From Rhopalosiphum padi (Eukaryota > Arthropoda > Insecta > Hemiptera > Aphididae), in the NCBI RefSeq assembly GCF_020882245.1, contig NC_083600.1, positions 2,790,001 to 2,854,000 on the forward strand: 64,000 bases of DNA, in the 5' to 3' direction. This document shows, one piece after another, positions 44,101 to 55,854 of this stretch (position 1 is its first letter; every line of letters starts with the position of its first letter). A program made the translations under genes and the position numbers. The notes under the pieces are model-generated. The model had not been told where the DNA came from, made no database searches, and was given only the letters and a program-made list of their open reading frames with translations.

Positions 44101-47100
44101 ATTGCATTTTATAACTTTTATTAATAGCTAATTTATAACTTTAGATGATGCTATATAAATATAATTAATATATTTTAAGTGCATTTCTTTGCGAATATAC
44201 TATCAAAACAAATAATATCATAAGATAAATAATTTATATCGAAGAATATTAAAAATGTTCAGTTATATTTAAACAAATTTTTGTTTTTACTATAATTATA
44301 AAAAGGTACATAAACAATATTGTTAATAATAATATATTTTTAATTATTCAAATTATAATTTAAGGAAGCAAAATAATTTTGTGATCTTGAAAATTAAATT
44401 TATAAATAATAATAAAAAAAATATTCATTATATATAGAATATAGATTAATTAACTTACCGGGTACATTGTACCATACTGGAACGGATTAGCAGGTATAAC
44501 AGATTGTCCATAATAATATGTATAGCTGGGAGTAATGGGTGGATTCAATAATGTTTGCTGATGAGCCAAAGTTCCAGACTAAAGATAAATTAAAAAACCA
44601 TTAATGTCATATGTTATTTCATAAATAATTGAAATGAAATAATTCATTCATTCAATGTTAATTATTACAAATAATTGATAATATAAATAATATCAAACAT
44701 ATCAACTCATCCCAAATACAATTAACATCAGTAATTATTAATTAGTTTGTTCATATTTATAGCTTATAAATTTAACAAACAATGGACATTTTGTAAAAAC
44801 AACTAATAACTATGCTAACATTTAAGTAGTGTAGTTATGTTGATTTATAGTATGATAATTGATATTTTCCAATAAAGACTGAATAATTGAGTAATTTACA
44901 AGGGATCTTCAATGAAAACATTATTTTGATTCAGTATCACATTTTTTTAAATTAATAATCGATGTATATAATATATTTATTTTATAAACTATCACACAGT
45001 ACTTAAAATACGAATTGGTAATAACTAGGGAGTAAATATTTATGTAATAAAAGTCAAAATACATATTAAAGATTAAAACATTAAATATTTAATGCTTTAA
45101 AGTTATATTTAATATTACTTTTAAAATATAAAACGTACAATATACAAAAAAAAGTATTGAATAAAAAATCTATTGAACGAATTAAATTAATTATCAAGAA
45201 TATTTTTTATTACTGATTTTATATTTATATAACACACATATCAATAACAAAAACCATTTACCAATTTAAATCTTATAAATTATGACAGATTTAACATTTT
45301 TGCCACAGAATAATGATTATTGGGTTAATATAAAGTTTATACCTAACAATTTATAAACATATCATATTTTATTCAATGTTATGTGTTGTAGTGATAACAA
45401 ATTCATGATAAGATATATCATAACAGTGATATAAACTCATGTGTTGATAATGCAATAATACAAGAATAAGCAATTTTATGAAAAAAAAAAATTAAAAAAT
45501 ATTGATTAGAACACAATTTGTGTTTTCATTTGTCATAACTTTGTGATGCATCTGAATATTTATATTATTTATTATTTAATCAATATTGTTATATATTTAA
45601 TTCTAACATATCAAAAAATTGGTTTGAATAATATAATATTATGATTGACACTCAATTATAAATATATTACCTGCTGTGAAAGAGTAGATGAAACTGGTGA
45701 AGCATTATTGTCTGTGCGTGCATATCTTGAATCTGTTAGTGATGAATAACCTGCAACGTTGGAAATACCAGTTCCAGCAGTTTCTCTTCCAGTCAGACTT
45801 GATGATACATTAGGATACATTGGATCGGGTGAATAAAAGTTAGTCTGAAAATATTAAAATAATATTATTTATATTTCAAGTTCAATATGTTTCTTAGTTG
45901 CTATATATTTTACCATATGATGAGGTAACCTTGATTGCACCATTTGTAAATGTTCCTCGCTATACATTACAGGATGAGATTGGTGATAGTATCCAGGAAT
46001 ACCCTGTTGGCTTAATATATACTGAGCACCAACAAGCGGAGCAACACCAGGAGGCATTCCTGATAGTACACCACTTTTATTTGCTAAAATAATTTTTTAA
46101 AACATGATTGATTTTAAATTTATAATAAACATTAAAATATTATAAATGAAATTAGTTTCTTGATAGACTATATCTAAAGACATCCTACAATAAAATAAAA
46201 AAAGAACAAACTAAAAAAATTAAATTCAATAATTTACTTGTTGGTGTAGTCGTTTTTGAAGTCAATAAAGTACTCTGTGCAAGTCCAATGCTTGACGTTG
46301 TACCACTTATATTATTTCCATTTGGATTACTAGCACTCGATGTCAGTGAGTTATTTGAAGGTTGAGACTGATCATACTTAAAAGAACAAAATGATGTTAA
46401 TCAATATTGAGAAACACTAGTTATATAAAAACATTGTTGTAAGCTGAATAAAATAATTCTTTTTATTACGAAGTATTATTTTTAGTTAAAATATTATAAT
46501 TACTAGACTATCTATAATGCAGTATTGATAATGGGGGGGGTTTAGATATTACAAATAAACTAATCATTAGTTTAATAGTATTTTAAGCTTTAAAAAGCAC
46601 TTGTCATTTACTTATTCTAATATAATTTTAAGTATTTTAACAGACCCTGATTATAAGTATTAAAAGTTTAAGAGAACAGAGTAATGAGTCAACATATTTT
46701 TGGGCCACTTCACTTCATTCACCTAAATTTTAAATACTTGGCAAATAATAACTATTTGTTCATAAATAGATGAATTGATATTCAATATATTTGAAGTCCC
46801 AAAAAATATTTTATTTTGCAAAATATGAAAAATTAACTAAAAATACATGCTACCACTCAAAAACATTCATTAGCTATAACTTTAAAAATAGTGAAAATTA
46901 CAATATTTTGTTTTAATGTTGTTTTTATATTAATTTTTACTTACCAGACTTTCTTTAGTAGAATTAGTAGTTGAAGTCAAAGACACAGTTGACTTAGACA
47001 AGTTTGTATTCCCAGTTTGATGTAAATTTTGGTGTATATAGTTAGAGTATGTTGATGGGGTATACATTGATGCTAAATTTGCAGCTGAAACAATAGGAGG

Positions 47101-50100
47101 GTAGGAAATTCCAGATGCCTGATATGAGTGAGGATTTGGGTATGAATAAGAAGGAAACTGAGGTTGTGCTGCTGTTTGGGGGTAATTAGCATTTAAAATT
47201 GAATGATTAGACTGAGACAATTGAGGAATGTGGGGATTTGTACTATTTACACCAATGTTGGATGCAGTTGTACCATACAAACTTGTGTGACTGGATAAAC
47301 CCTAAAAAATTGTTTGAATTATTATATTAAAATAAAAACTTAAAAGGATAATTTAAATTGTTTTTAAATTCCATTTGACCCGGTTTAAAACATCAGTTAT
47401 CAATATTTTCCTGTATTATTAGTTTTAGGTTAAATATATTAACTATAACGTACTGTCATTAGCAATTTAAAGTTTAGTAAAAATTTAAACAAAAAAATAA
47501 TAATACAAAGAACCAAAAACCAAGATTGAAAATTTTAGATACATACTTGAGGATTATTAGAATAAACTGAAGAGTTATAGATTGATGTTGGTTGTCCAGT
47601 ATTAATATTTTGGTAAGGATTAGCAGCTGTGGCATTTTGTTTAGTTAGATAATCAGCAGGAGGAGGAACACCTGGGGGTGGCCCAATTTTAGTTGATGGC
47701 TGAGGTGTTTGATTTACTTGAGGTGATCTTTGAGTTTGGACTGAAGCTTGATTAGAAATTGTTGAATATTCAGTCTGTGTTAGTACAGAATCTACTTTCT
47801 GAGCAACTGAGTCATCATATTTAACAACAGGTGGCAATGAATTTTGATCTTGTGATGGATCACAAAGTTGTGGTACATCACCAGATAGATCAACTGCACC
47901 AAATGATACATCTAAGAAGTTGATATTGACACTAGAATCTTCAGGTGGCATTTCAACAGCACTTAATGGTATCTTAGATGGAGGGGGTATGCGAGCACGT
48001 AAAGTTGGTTTTTTCCCTGGACCTATTGAATTTTCTTCAAAAGGTGAAGAAACAAATTCCACTAAACCATAACAATTTAAATTTTAGTTTGGTTATTAAA
48101 TAATAGTTCATTTTTTATATTTTTACCTGGAGGATGAGAATTAAATGTAGTAGCAGCTGGTGGAAGAGTAACTACTTTTTTTTGTTGACTTTCTTGAGTT
48201 AATGAGGACAAGTATTGAGACTGTTCAGGAGTCAATGTTTTGCTATTTGCAATTGACGCCGCAAGTTTTTCAGAAGCTACATTCTAGAATTAATAAAAAA
48301 AAATTAATTTTCAATATAGTACAAATATGTTTAAATAACTAAAATAACTACATTAGCAGCTGCTGCTTGCTGGTTCGGTGCTTGCACAGCATCATTCCAA
48401 TCTTCTACTTCTACATAAGCATTTTCATTTGGTTTTGATACTTCAACTTCATTGTTAACAGTACTCTCAGTACCACCACTAGGTGTAAATACTTTAGTGT
48501 CAGCTAATGAACCAGTATACTCTTCATTGTCCCAGTCTTCAGGTGATGGAAATGTACCCCAATTTTCTGAAAAATAAATCAATCGATTAGATTTAAAAAT
48601 AAAAATAAAAAATAGAAATTACTCAATTAGCTAAAGCATATAATTTCATAAGAATATTGTTTTTAACTTGTAAACCAATACGACATATTTTAAAATGGTA
48701 GAAATAGATTCATGGAATCAATATGTGTTTAAACTGTTAAAAAGTTCATTAAATCATAATATGATTAAATTATAATGACATCAAGTTTAAAATATTATAA
48801 AATAGTTACAATTGTTAAAAAAAGTTTGTTATTTTTTGATTAATTATTAAACTATACCTATATCCAAATTAGATATTCAACTGACTGAAAAACAAAATTG
48901 TGCCAATGCATTTTAGGATTTTTTAAAAACTGCATGATTAGAGAAAACCTACAAAACGATTGTACATTTTTATATTGACAATTTTTGATGATGTATTTTT
49001 AATATTTCTTAATTTATATAATTAGAATTATAATAAATTATGAAATAATGACACTTGAAACAATTTCAATTGAATGAGGTCATTAATTTAGTAAAATTAG
49101 TAATATTAGGAAATGACCAAAATATGTTATAAGTTATAATTAGAACATGGATTTTAATGTTACAAAAATAAGAAAAAATGCCTTTAAAAATATTACTTGA
49201 TGCACTAATAATAAGACACAGTAAAGAATTCCATGACAAGTGTTTTTAAAATAATGTTAAATAAAAATCTATTTATACTATTCAAATTTAAGTAATTTAG
49301 CATTGTCACAATTTTTATTAATCTCAAAAAAAAACTTGTATTATCTGCCTGAATATTACAACAATTTTGTTTGTCAAACCAGTGTACAGTTGCTTTTATC
49401 TGGTACTTAGGTAAATTTAAATATTTCCAAGAAATATGTTTTTTTTTTTTAATACAAATTTAAAGTTCTTTGATGTGTAAAATAAATGTTGTACTTGAAA
49501 AGCAATATTTTTGGGAAATCAAAAATAGTTATTTTAATCTTCATATATATGTATATGTGCATCCTAGTTGTTGCTGAATATTATTTTTATTAGATAACAA
49601 AATTACTGCAAATCATATTTTGATTTAGATACTTGTCTTGTATATAATTGATTTGAAAGTATCTATATAAATATTTTATAAACTGGTCTTATGATATATT
49701 AAACAAATAATTTAATGTTATTCAACTTATATATATATATATATAATACATCATTATGATATACTAATTTGTATTTATAGAAAATTTTTTATGATTACCT
49801 ACTAAAAAAATTAATATTTACATTTAAGTTTTACCAGTAAATGATCATTATTGATAATATAAAGTAAATTAGTTTAATCTTTAACAGTATACATTTTATT
49901 GATTGTAGAACACCCACAATTATACAATTATAGAAAATCAAATATTTAACTTATTTAATGGTTTAGTCGTCTAGTCTTCAGTTTAAACAGTTAAACTATA
50001 GAAGAAAAATTAAATTAAGAGGATGTCAGCGCACTGTTTGTTTTCACTCTCTAGTCCACGCGCAACATAGACAAAACGCATTTATGCAGTATGAGTAGAA

Positions 50101-53100
50101 CTCAATCAATTTTCGTTCTAGAGTAAATATAACTATTATAAAATTAAATGTTAAAGTTAAAGGTTATTTAAAATTGATGTAATTTATAGCTATTTCTAAA
50201 CGATATAATTAACGTTGAATTGGGAATAATGGAAAAAACTCATCATCTTATACTCGGAAATATTATCAAAATTTAATTTTATAATAGGTATATTTACTCT
50301 AGAACCAAAATTGAGAAAATTCTACTTAGACTGCGTAAATGAGTTTTGTCTATGTTGCGCATGGGGTAGATAGAGAAAACAGTGTGCTGACATCCTCTTC
50401 TAAGATTATATGTATTAGTGATGGGTCAAACTGTTCAAATCTCGAACCTAAACCCTTGAAGTTCGGTTCTGTTTGAAATTTGAACTCGGCATGAAAAAAA
50501 TTCGAACTGAACTATCAAGCATTTTTTACCATTCGAAAATTGAACTTGAAAATATTTGTACAATTCATCAAAAGTTAATTTTTTTCAAAAAAATAAAAAT
50601 TGATAATGATTATTTAGAAATAATTAGACTATTGGCGATAGAAAGTTATAAGCTGTAACGGTGTATTACCTTTCTTGGATTCTTTAGCAGTAGGATTGTA
50701 CCAAGTGTCAATTGGTTGACTGAATCCACTATTGTTGCCACCACTTGGTCCTGAATTACCACGTTCACTGTTTTGGAACATACGAGTACCTCTAGATCGA
50801 CCATTATAACGAGGTCCATTCATGCCTCTTCTCGAACCTCGGCTATCAGAACGGAAGCTACGATTCTCACCACTAGCACCATCTTCAGTTAAATTCTTTT
50901 CATTTTCTTTGTTTTCACGTTCTCTCCCTGTAAACATAAAATAAAATAAATGTATTCAAAACAAGAGAAAATTACACTAACATTTACGTGATTCTCCAAA
51001 TCTCTGACCTCCTTCGGTCGGTCTAGGCCTATTAGTAAAACCTCCTCGGCCTCCACGACCACGACCCCGTCTCTCACTAAATCCACCATTGTTTTGAGCA
51101 GTTATACTGGCTGCTTGTGTAATGGTTTCGTCCCATTCAGCATCTAGTTAAATAAAATAATATTTATAATATGAAATTAAATGATAAATTATATTAATAA
51201 TCACCTCCATCTGCTTCACCGTTTTTCATCAAATCGTCTTTTTCTTTTTTGTTTACACTACTAGCTCGATTTTTTTTCTTCTTGCCTGATGTTGACCATG
51301 ATTCCTAACAACACATATGGTACATTTAGTTAAATTAAGTTAAGGAAAATACAACAATAATGATATATAATTTGAACTTAAGTATACCTGTGGTCCTTCC
51401 AAAAGTGCATCAATAGTTAATGCAATATCTAAAGCATTGTCATGGAGCGCAATAACTATTTCGTCTTCTGTTTTTTGAGTTATTTGCATCACCTAACAAT
51501 GAAAAACAATTTATAATATATATCTAATGGTTAATGTAATAATTTTATTACTAAAAAAAAATCACACACGCACCTGTTTTATCTTGTTGTTGATTTCTTC
51601 ATCAGGTTTAAAATCAATAATTTTAGCAATTCTGAGTTGCTCTGCTGTTGGCTAAAACAAAAATGTATAAAAAACAAAGTTATTAGTGCTTGTCAATTAT
51701 ATTTCAGTTACTCAACATAATTTTAAATGTTAAAAGTATCCTTACTAGTTTAACTATTAATTAATTGTTAATAAAAAAAATGAAAAATACAGATTTTTAA
51801 TAGATATTAAAGATATTGAAAAGTTTGATAATATTTTGACAGATAAACTTTCTTTGCATTTTGTTTATCATATATACAATTACTTGAACATATATTATTT
51901 ACAGTGTACTTATTTTATGGAGTTGTTTACTGCAAACCAAGTATATTTGACAAATAAAAAAAAGAAATTAAAAATAAAATTAAGAATACAGTTTTTTTAT
52001 GTTTTGTTTTAAACATTTCAAAAACATCTATGTATTTTCCAAGGTATTTTCTAAGATATTGAATTGTTTTTAATAAAATAAACATATAGGTAGGAACCTA
52101 TATTATTATTTAATAAATAATAATATTTACTTATTATAATACTACTATATTTAGATTTGTACTAAATTAATTCTTAATTAATTAGATAAAAATATCATTT
52201 TAACCATATCATCAATACATATTTTTAGAAAAGTGCAAACAGGTATTTCAACGCATCTTCTTATGTACCTATAACTTAAGCCTATTTCATAAATACCACA
52301 TACACATACAGATGTGTGAAATGTAATCTTTGCTATCATACAATATGTATATAATTAAACAGAACTTAAGGAAAAGGACAAAAAAAAATATGTTGGATTA
52401 AAACTAATGATTGTATCTTAGTCTATAAAGCAATGCTATTACCTAATTTTCTTATAAATAAAAAAATTTAAAAAGCATTTTAATTTTATTGTTGTATTAC
52501 AACAAAATAGGCAATTATAATTTTAATACTAGATATTGAAGCAGTATAAATATCTCCATTAAACATAAAAACTAAGGTACCTGTCTAAATGTTGTTGTTT
52601 CATAACAATACCTGTAGATAAGTATGTCTTACTCGAAGAAAAAAAGAAATGATAATATTTTAATTTACATAATAAAGATACTTTAATGTTACAAATGACC
52701 CTAATAATTAAATAACAAACTAAAACGATAAAATAATTTTTAAATAATGTTCAATAAAATAAAATAATTATCTACCTCTAGTTAAATAAAATATGAATTT
52801 TGTAAATAACTAACTGTGGATTCAATATTATTTCTTTAAATTCAAAGTTTAACACAATCTAACAAATACTGTAAGATATAAGGTAATCAAAGATAGACAC
52901 CTAACATATTCATATTATTTAAACACAATATACAATAAATAAAAGAGAATGTAAGCTAAAAATTAAAAATTTACCTGCAATTTTTCTTTTTCATGTGTTT
53001 TGTTAGGTACTGCATCCTTTGTGTCGGCGTTCTGTAAAGTTGTATTGGTAGTGCTATTCTTACCAGACGTCTTGGCGTTGCGATTCACAACACCTTTAAC

Positions 53101-53109
53101 GCTGCTCAT
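41050..53109 (-). CDS. lig: Protein lingerer (UBAP2/UBAP2L family), 18 coding exons
   Basis: Joined exons on the minus strand give 3270 bases and 1089 residues with no internal stop and GT-AG junctions throughout. The N-terminal UBA domain (about 46-106) contains TAEQLRIAKII and DEIVIALHDNALDIAL, matching the UBAP2L pattern. RGG/arginine-rich boxes lie at 164-175 and about 210-235, and the UBAP2-lig motif at about 278-310 (ENWGTFPSPEDW, LADTKVFT). Conserved KIPLSAVEMP and VSFGAVDL lie at 431-460. The Q/S/P/Y-rich tail ends in YWNSN. In flies and vertebrates this family is cytoplasmic, binds RNA, associates with stress-granule proteins (Rasputin/G3BP, Caprin, FMR1), and affects growth and male courtship (established knowledge). 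The ATG at 53107-53109 is chosen because an in-frame stop precedes it (53128-53130). Confidence 0.95.
41245..41274 (-). CDS. lig: lingerer coding exon 17, 30-base microexon
   Basis: Ten codons, IDMRVPNRQG, with a clean acceptor (taattag) and donor (GTAAGT). It is phase 0 on both sides, so it can be included or skipped without changing frame. Confidence 0.8.
41358..41528 (-). CDS. lig: lingerer coding exon 16
   Basis: Residues 983-1039. It contains PYDKQQQSFQSPPPFSVTL, matching the PPPFS motif near the C-terminus of the family, followed by a P/H-rich stretch. Phase 0 at both ends. Confidence 0.9.
42013..42279 (-). CDS. lig: lingerer coding exon 15
   Basis: Residues 894-982. Contains NVYETLGSSSVTG and ends STLNKAS, matching the YxxLG...LNK region of UBAP2L. 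The acceptor (ttatcag before ATGGCG) has a weak pyrimidine tract and the frame stays open upstream, so the exact 5' edge is less certain than elsewhere. Confidence 0.85.
42280..44458 (-). other. lingerer intron 14 (2.2 kb)
   Basis: AT-rich, with no second gene. It holds a strong unused-looking acceptor at about 42712-42735 (long pyrimidine tract ending in TTAG), whose in-frame reading stops after 11 codons. Confidence 0.7.
44459..44578 (-). CDS. lig: lingerer coding exon 14
   Basis: Residues 854-893, with TYYYGQSVIPANPFQYGTMYP, a family-typical YYG/FQYG segment. Phase 0 at both ends, donor GTAAGT. Confidence 0.9.
44579..45670 (-). other. lingerer intron 13 (1.1 kb)
   Basis: AT-rich intron with no other feature seen. 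Confidence 0.7.
45671..45844 (-). CDS. lig: lingerer coding exon 13
   Basis: Residues 796-853, serine/threonine-rich, containing NFYSPDPMYP. Phase 0 at both ends. Acceptor tattttcag. Confidence 0.9.
45914..46083 (-). CDS. lig: lingerer coding exon 12
   Basis: Residues 739-795, with PPGVAPLVGAQYILSQQGIP and LQMVQSRLPHHM, a conserved block of the family's C-terminal half. Enters in phase 1 and leaves in phase 0. Confidence 0.92.
46238..46376 (-). CDS. lig: lingerer coding exon 11
   Basis: Residues 693-738 plus one base of 739. Low-complexity S/T/N-rich. Acceptor cttttaag, donor GTAAAT. Confidence 0.88.
46377..46944 (-). other. lingerer intron 10
   Basis: 568 bases, AT-rich, with a run of nine G on the plus strand near 46535. 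Nothing else seen. Confidence 0.7.
46945..47301 (-). CDS. lig: lingerer coding exon 10
   Basis: Residues 574-692, rich in Q, S, N, Y and P (for example FPSYSYPNPHSYQASG), a prion-like composition in line with the disordered tail of the family. Phase 0 at both ends. Confidence 0.92.
47547..48061 (-). CDS. lig: lingerer coding exon 9 (longest)
   Basis: Residues 402-573. Contains IPPPSKIPLSAVEMP and VSFGAVDLSGD, strongly conserved in UBAP2L, then a Q/P-rich linker with GPPPGVPPPADYL. Confidence 0.95.
48127..48283 (-). CDS. lig: lingerer coding exon 8
   Basis: Residues 350-401 plus one base of 402, including LTPEQSQYLSSLTQESQ, a helical segment found in the family. Acceptor taattctag, donor GTAAAA. 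Confidence 0.92.
48352..48566 (-). CDS. lig: lingerer coding exon 7, UBAP2-lig domain
   Basis: Residues 278-349. The start ENWGTFPSPEDWDNEEYTG and LADTKVFTPS are the signature of the UBAP2/lingerer domain. The exon ends at AN with donor GTAGTT. Confidence 0.94.
48567..50669 (-). other. lingerer intron 6 (2.1 kb)
   Basis: AT-rich intron carrying the inverted-repeat element at 50017-50399 and, just after it (about 50417-50520), a run of ttcgaac/gttcggttc phrases that looks like another element fragment. Confidence 0.75.
50017..50399. mobile_element. MITE with ~125-base terminal inverted repeats in lingerer intron
   Basis: The left arm starts aagaggatgtcagcgcactg. The right arm, inverted, starts aagaggatgtcagcacactg. 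Similarity continues through caacatagacaaaac and gttctagagtaaatat for about 125 bases. The loop is about 135 bases with no coding frame. Long arms and small size fit a non-autonomous fold-back MITE. No clear target duplication. Confidence 0.8.
50670..50927 (-). CDS. lig: lingerer coding exon 6, arginine/glycine-rich
   Basis: Residues 192-277 plus one base of 278. Starts with a charged E/K/N stretch, then arginine/glycine-rich sequence (GSRRGMNGPRYNGRSRG) and IDTWYNPTAKESKKG, the last conserved just before the UBAP2-lig motif. Confidence 0.94.
50988..51143 (-). CDS. lig: lingerer coding exon 5, RGG box
   Basis: Residues 140-191. Contains AEWDETI, then ERRGRGRGGRGGF (164-175), an RGG box of the type that binds RNA and is arginine-methylated in UBAP2L. 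Confidence 0.94.
51205..51304 (-). CDS. lig: lingerer coding exon 4
   Basis: Residues 107-139. ESWSTSGKKKKNRASS is the W...GKKK basic segment that follows the UBA domain in the family. Leaves in phase 1. Confidence 0.94.
51388..51492 (-). CDS. lig: lingerer coding exon 3, UBA domain C-terminal part
   Basis: Residues 72-106, with EDEIVIALHDNALDIAL and ALLEGPQ, the second and third helices of the UBA fold. Confidence 0.95.
51574..51651 (-). CDS. lig: lingerer coding exon 2, UBA domain N-terminal part
   Basis: Residues 46-71, TAEQLRIAKIIDFKPDEEI, the conserved entry to the UBA domain. Confidence 0.94.
51652..52974 (-). other. lingerer intron 1 of the coding region (1.3 kb)
   Basis: AT-rich, with no additional feature supported. 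Confidence 0.7.
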
Positions 53110-53177
53110 TATAATGTATTTATATTTTCACTAATGGTTCACCTATTCCTTATGTACAACGATATTTACAGGGTAAT
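52975..53177 (-). CDS. lig: lingerer first coding exon with 5' UTR part
   Basis: Coding from 53109 (residues 1-45, MSSVKGVVNRNAKTSGKNS, lysine/threonine/asparagine-rich and presumably disordered). 53110-53177 is untranslated, with an in-frame stop at 53128-53130 and an acceptor (gatttcag) at 53178-53179. Confidence 0.88.
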
Positions 53178-53985
53178 CTGAAATCATAAAACAAACTGTT
53201 GAATAGATTTGATGCAATTGCTACAAGGTCAAGAATAAAACCCGTGAATAAGCGATATGTTTAAAGAACGACTGATCAAATGACAAACATTGCAAGCACC
53301 CCCCTTCTAGCAATCAAGAGCGACAAAAAAGATATATACATGTTATAATAATATAGGTAAAGCAGTGAATATCAATCAACACTACAACTATTACAACAAA
53401 AACAACAACAATATTAAAATCATTAATAATAATGTAAACATTTACAGGTATATTGTGGTACAAAACGAAAAACGTGAAAAACCGACCGGACTCCCTTTGT
53501 CGCACACGTCCAAAATTCTTTTCTCATATAAATACGTGTGAAACACACCGGCGGCGTCAGCGACAAGGGTGGTGGCGGTGAGGAGCGTTGCGGCAGTGGT
53601 ATTGGTCAGGGGGTTGGTGGTGGGGGGAGTGGGTAAAAACACGCTAAGGGAGCATATGTGCGGTTTGGCGCGATAATTACGGAATTCCCCAATACAGGGA
53701 AAGGGACATAAAATCGCAAACCCGTCGCGGTTTTCCGATGCGGAAACATCTTCATACGACAACGGGTCGGTCGGCGTACCGAGGACATTACGCGACAGCG
53801 TTCCGCGCGCGAAACATGTGGTGGGGACTGGCGTGCTGGAGAGACGAACGGCGGACGACGCCATTCCGACGACCGAGAAATCGGCGAAAACCTGCGGTAC
53901 CGCGTCCGCCGATGTCGCGATCGACGGGCCCAGCGATGGCGGAGCCCGTCGGCAGACAAAATAATATGTTTTGAGACGTACTTAC
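53178..53985 (-). other. 5' UTR intron of lingerer with GC-rich block
   Basis: The half nearest the promoter (about 53480-53985) is CpG-rich and yields several overlapping open frames on both strands, up to 148 codons. Their overlap in all frames and their low stop density from GC content argue against coding. Likely promoter-proximal regulatory DNA, possibly an alternative first-exon region. Confidence 0.5.
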
Positions 53986-54263
53986 CAAAATACGATACAC
54001 ATTTAAAACTAAACACGGGAACGCGATCGATGCATTTAACCTCGGTATCAGACTAACATTATTTTTGTACACAAAATGTAAATAATGAAATAAAAATACA
54101 TTGGTGTGTGTGTTTGTGTGCCAGTGGGAGTGCGTGCGTGCGTGTGCGCAACAACGATGCGCATGTGCACGCCGGCTAGAACGAGACGGACCGAACCGGC
54201 CGGCCGTCAAGCCGACAGAGACGCGATGAGTCATGGAAGAAACGGCGTAGCTGCCGCCACTGA
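53986..54263 (-). other. Probable 5' untranslated exon of lingerer
   Basis: A strong donor (TTTTG then GTAAGTACGT, exon edge 53986) on the minus strand pairs with the acceptor before the start-codon exon. The upstream limit is a guess: an initiator-like TCAGT on the minus strand at 54259-54263 is one candidate transcription start. Confidence 0.5.
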
Positions 54264-54447
54264 CAGTACTCTTTCCGCCATGCTATAACCGCGACCCGGA
54301 TACCACCACAGTTCACAATAATATTTTGTATTGTGTTCGGGGAAGACAAAATGTTTTCTTTTCTCTACGGCTAGTACGACTTTACCGGTTGGCGGTTTCC
54401 CACGGGGATAAGGAGCATCGGCCGCGGTGTTTCCTATAACTCTTTTC
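54264..54447 (-). promoter_or_regulatory. Likely lingerer promoter region
   Basis: GC-rich DNA immediately upstream of the inferred 5' exon. The block rich in CpG extends from about 53.5 to 54.7 kb and then falls off into AT-rich DNA. No TATA box at the expected distance was seen, which fits a broad housekeeping-type promoter. Confidence 0.35.
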
Positions 54448-54714
54448 CTAGTATTCTATTATTTCTTCCTTAATATTATTCCTCTGTCGGATAATCGTGA
54501 ATAGGACGCACAACGGCAGAATCCGTTGGTCCGTGTTTTGATAAGTATTTTCGACGAAATTAATACTTGCACTTCGATTTTTGACGGTAGGGTTTTCGTA
54601 GCATTGTCGGTACTCGGTAGTCCGTGCATCCAGCGCCAGATGGAGGTACCGGCGGTACCGCTGCTGCGGACTTGCTGACTTGTCTTGACAGTTGACACCA
54701 TAGACATTAGACAA
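54448..54714 (-). CDS. Uncertain small open frame upstream of lingerer
   Basis: 88 codons from ATG, beginning MSNVYGVNCQDKSASPQQR. It is overlapped by an 82-codon frame in another register, has no recognised domain, and lies in the GC-rich promoter block. It may be untranslated upstream exon of lingerer or a chance frame. Listed because its length exceeds the local background. Confidence 0.15.
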   Translation of the reverse strand: MSNVYGVNCQDKSASPQQRYRRYLHLALDARTTEYRQCYENPTVKNRSASINFVENTYQNTDQRILPLCVLFTIIRQRNNIKEEIIEY

Positions 54715-55854
54715 GAATACTAACTACATAATGGCTAAAATTATGTATTATGTAACAATATTATATTTGTATATTTTATAATGTACTAAAAACTAAAAAT
54801 TTATTTTGTACTTTGCTGATATGCTATACCGTAGTAGTAGTCCAGTATACTATTTACTGTACACACATACGACATACCCAGTACTCGTTAAAATAAACAC
54901 AATCACAACGTGGAAAACTTTGTGAGCTGGAAATAAAAATTTTTACAATGAATACCTTGGAATTCTTCATTAATTGTGTTATACAAACATGCAAAAATGA
55001 ATTTATAATTGCAGATATTGAATATTTATTATAGTATTTTACATGTTTACCAAAAGTAACTTCAAAAAGTTTAGAACATAATATAAAACAATTAAGAGAA
55101 AGAATACTTATATTTTATATCTATAGAAAAAATAATTAATTATTTTCATGATGAAAAACTTGAAATTATTAATTTTTGTATTAAAGAAATTGGAAATGTA
55201 ATTAATATTCCCAATAGTGTAGATGAATACTTATTAGTTTGTTACGTATGTCAAGTTGGGTGACTAAAGCTAGCCAATCTAGGTGACTGATTTTCAGACG
55301 ACTAGTGATGACAGTGAAGTAGTGACAAGAAACATCGTATACTCGGTTGCGTTTTAATGAATACCAGGCGCCAAACGTTTATAATGCAAGCCAACAACAA
55401 GATAGCGCAATGACTATGAATTTAGTTTATACACTTTCAAACCAAAACCGTCCAATTTGTCGTTAAAAATATCAGAATTTCATTTTTTAACGGAAATAAA
55501 TTATTAAAATCCATAGCAATCTAAAAAGTGTGTTTGGCATAGTTCGAAACTTTTTAAAATATAATTTGTTTAATAGGTATATAATGAAATTATGTGAAAT
55601 AATGATTTAGTGTATAGAAGTTAATAGTAATATTATTATTATTACCTAATTCATATTATTTTGCATCAATTAAAAACAGATAATATAATTTATTATTTAT
55701 ATAGTTAAATTTTCAAGTAGGTGACCCTTAAAGTTGTTTAAAGCTGGTTATTTAAGAGTGTTCTAATTGTTACATTGTTTTTGTGAACGATAACTTGCAG
55801 TTTCTCCCCACAGTTTATACAATGTTATTACCGGTTCAATGTTATCCTTTAACG
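54715..55854. other. AT-rich intergenic DNA
   Basis: No gene seen on either strand. Confidence 0.5.

Noticed and set aside
50417..50520. Repeated ttcgaac/gttcggttc phrases next to the intronic MITE
   Set aside because: Looks like a transposon fragment beginning tagtgatggg, but no second end was found, so it is not annotated separately.
53442..54234. Four overlapping open frames of 78-148 codons on both strands
   Set aside because: They overlap in several registers of one GC-rich promoter block, have arginine/serine/proline composition, and conflict with the lingerer 5' exon and intron. They are best explained by low stop density in GC-rich DNA.
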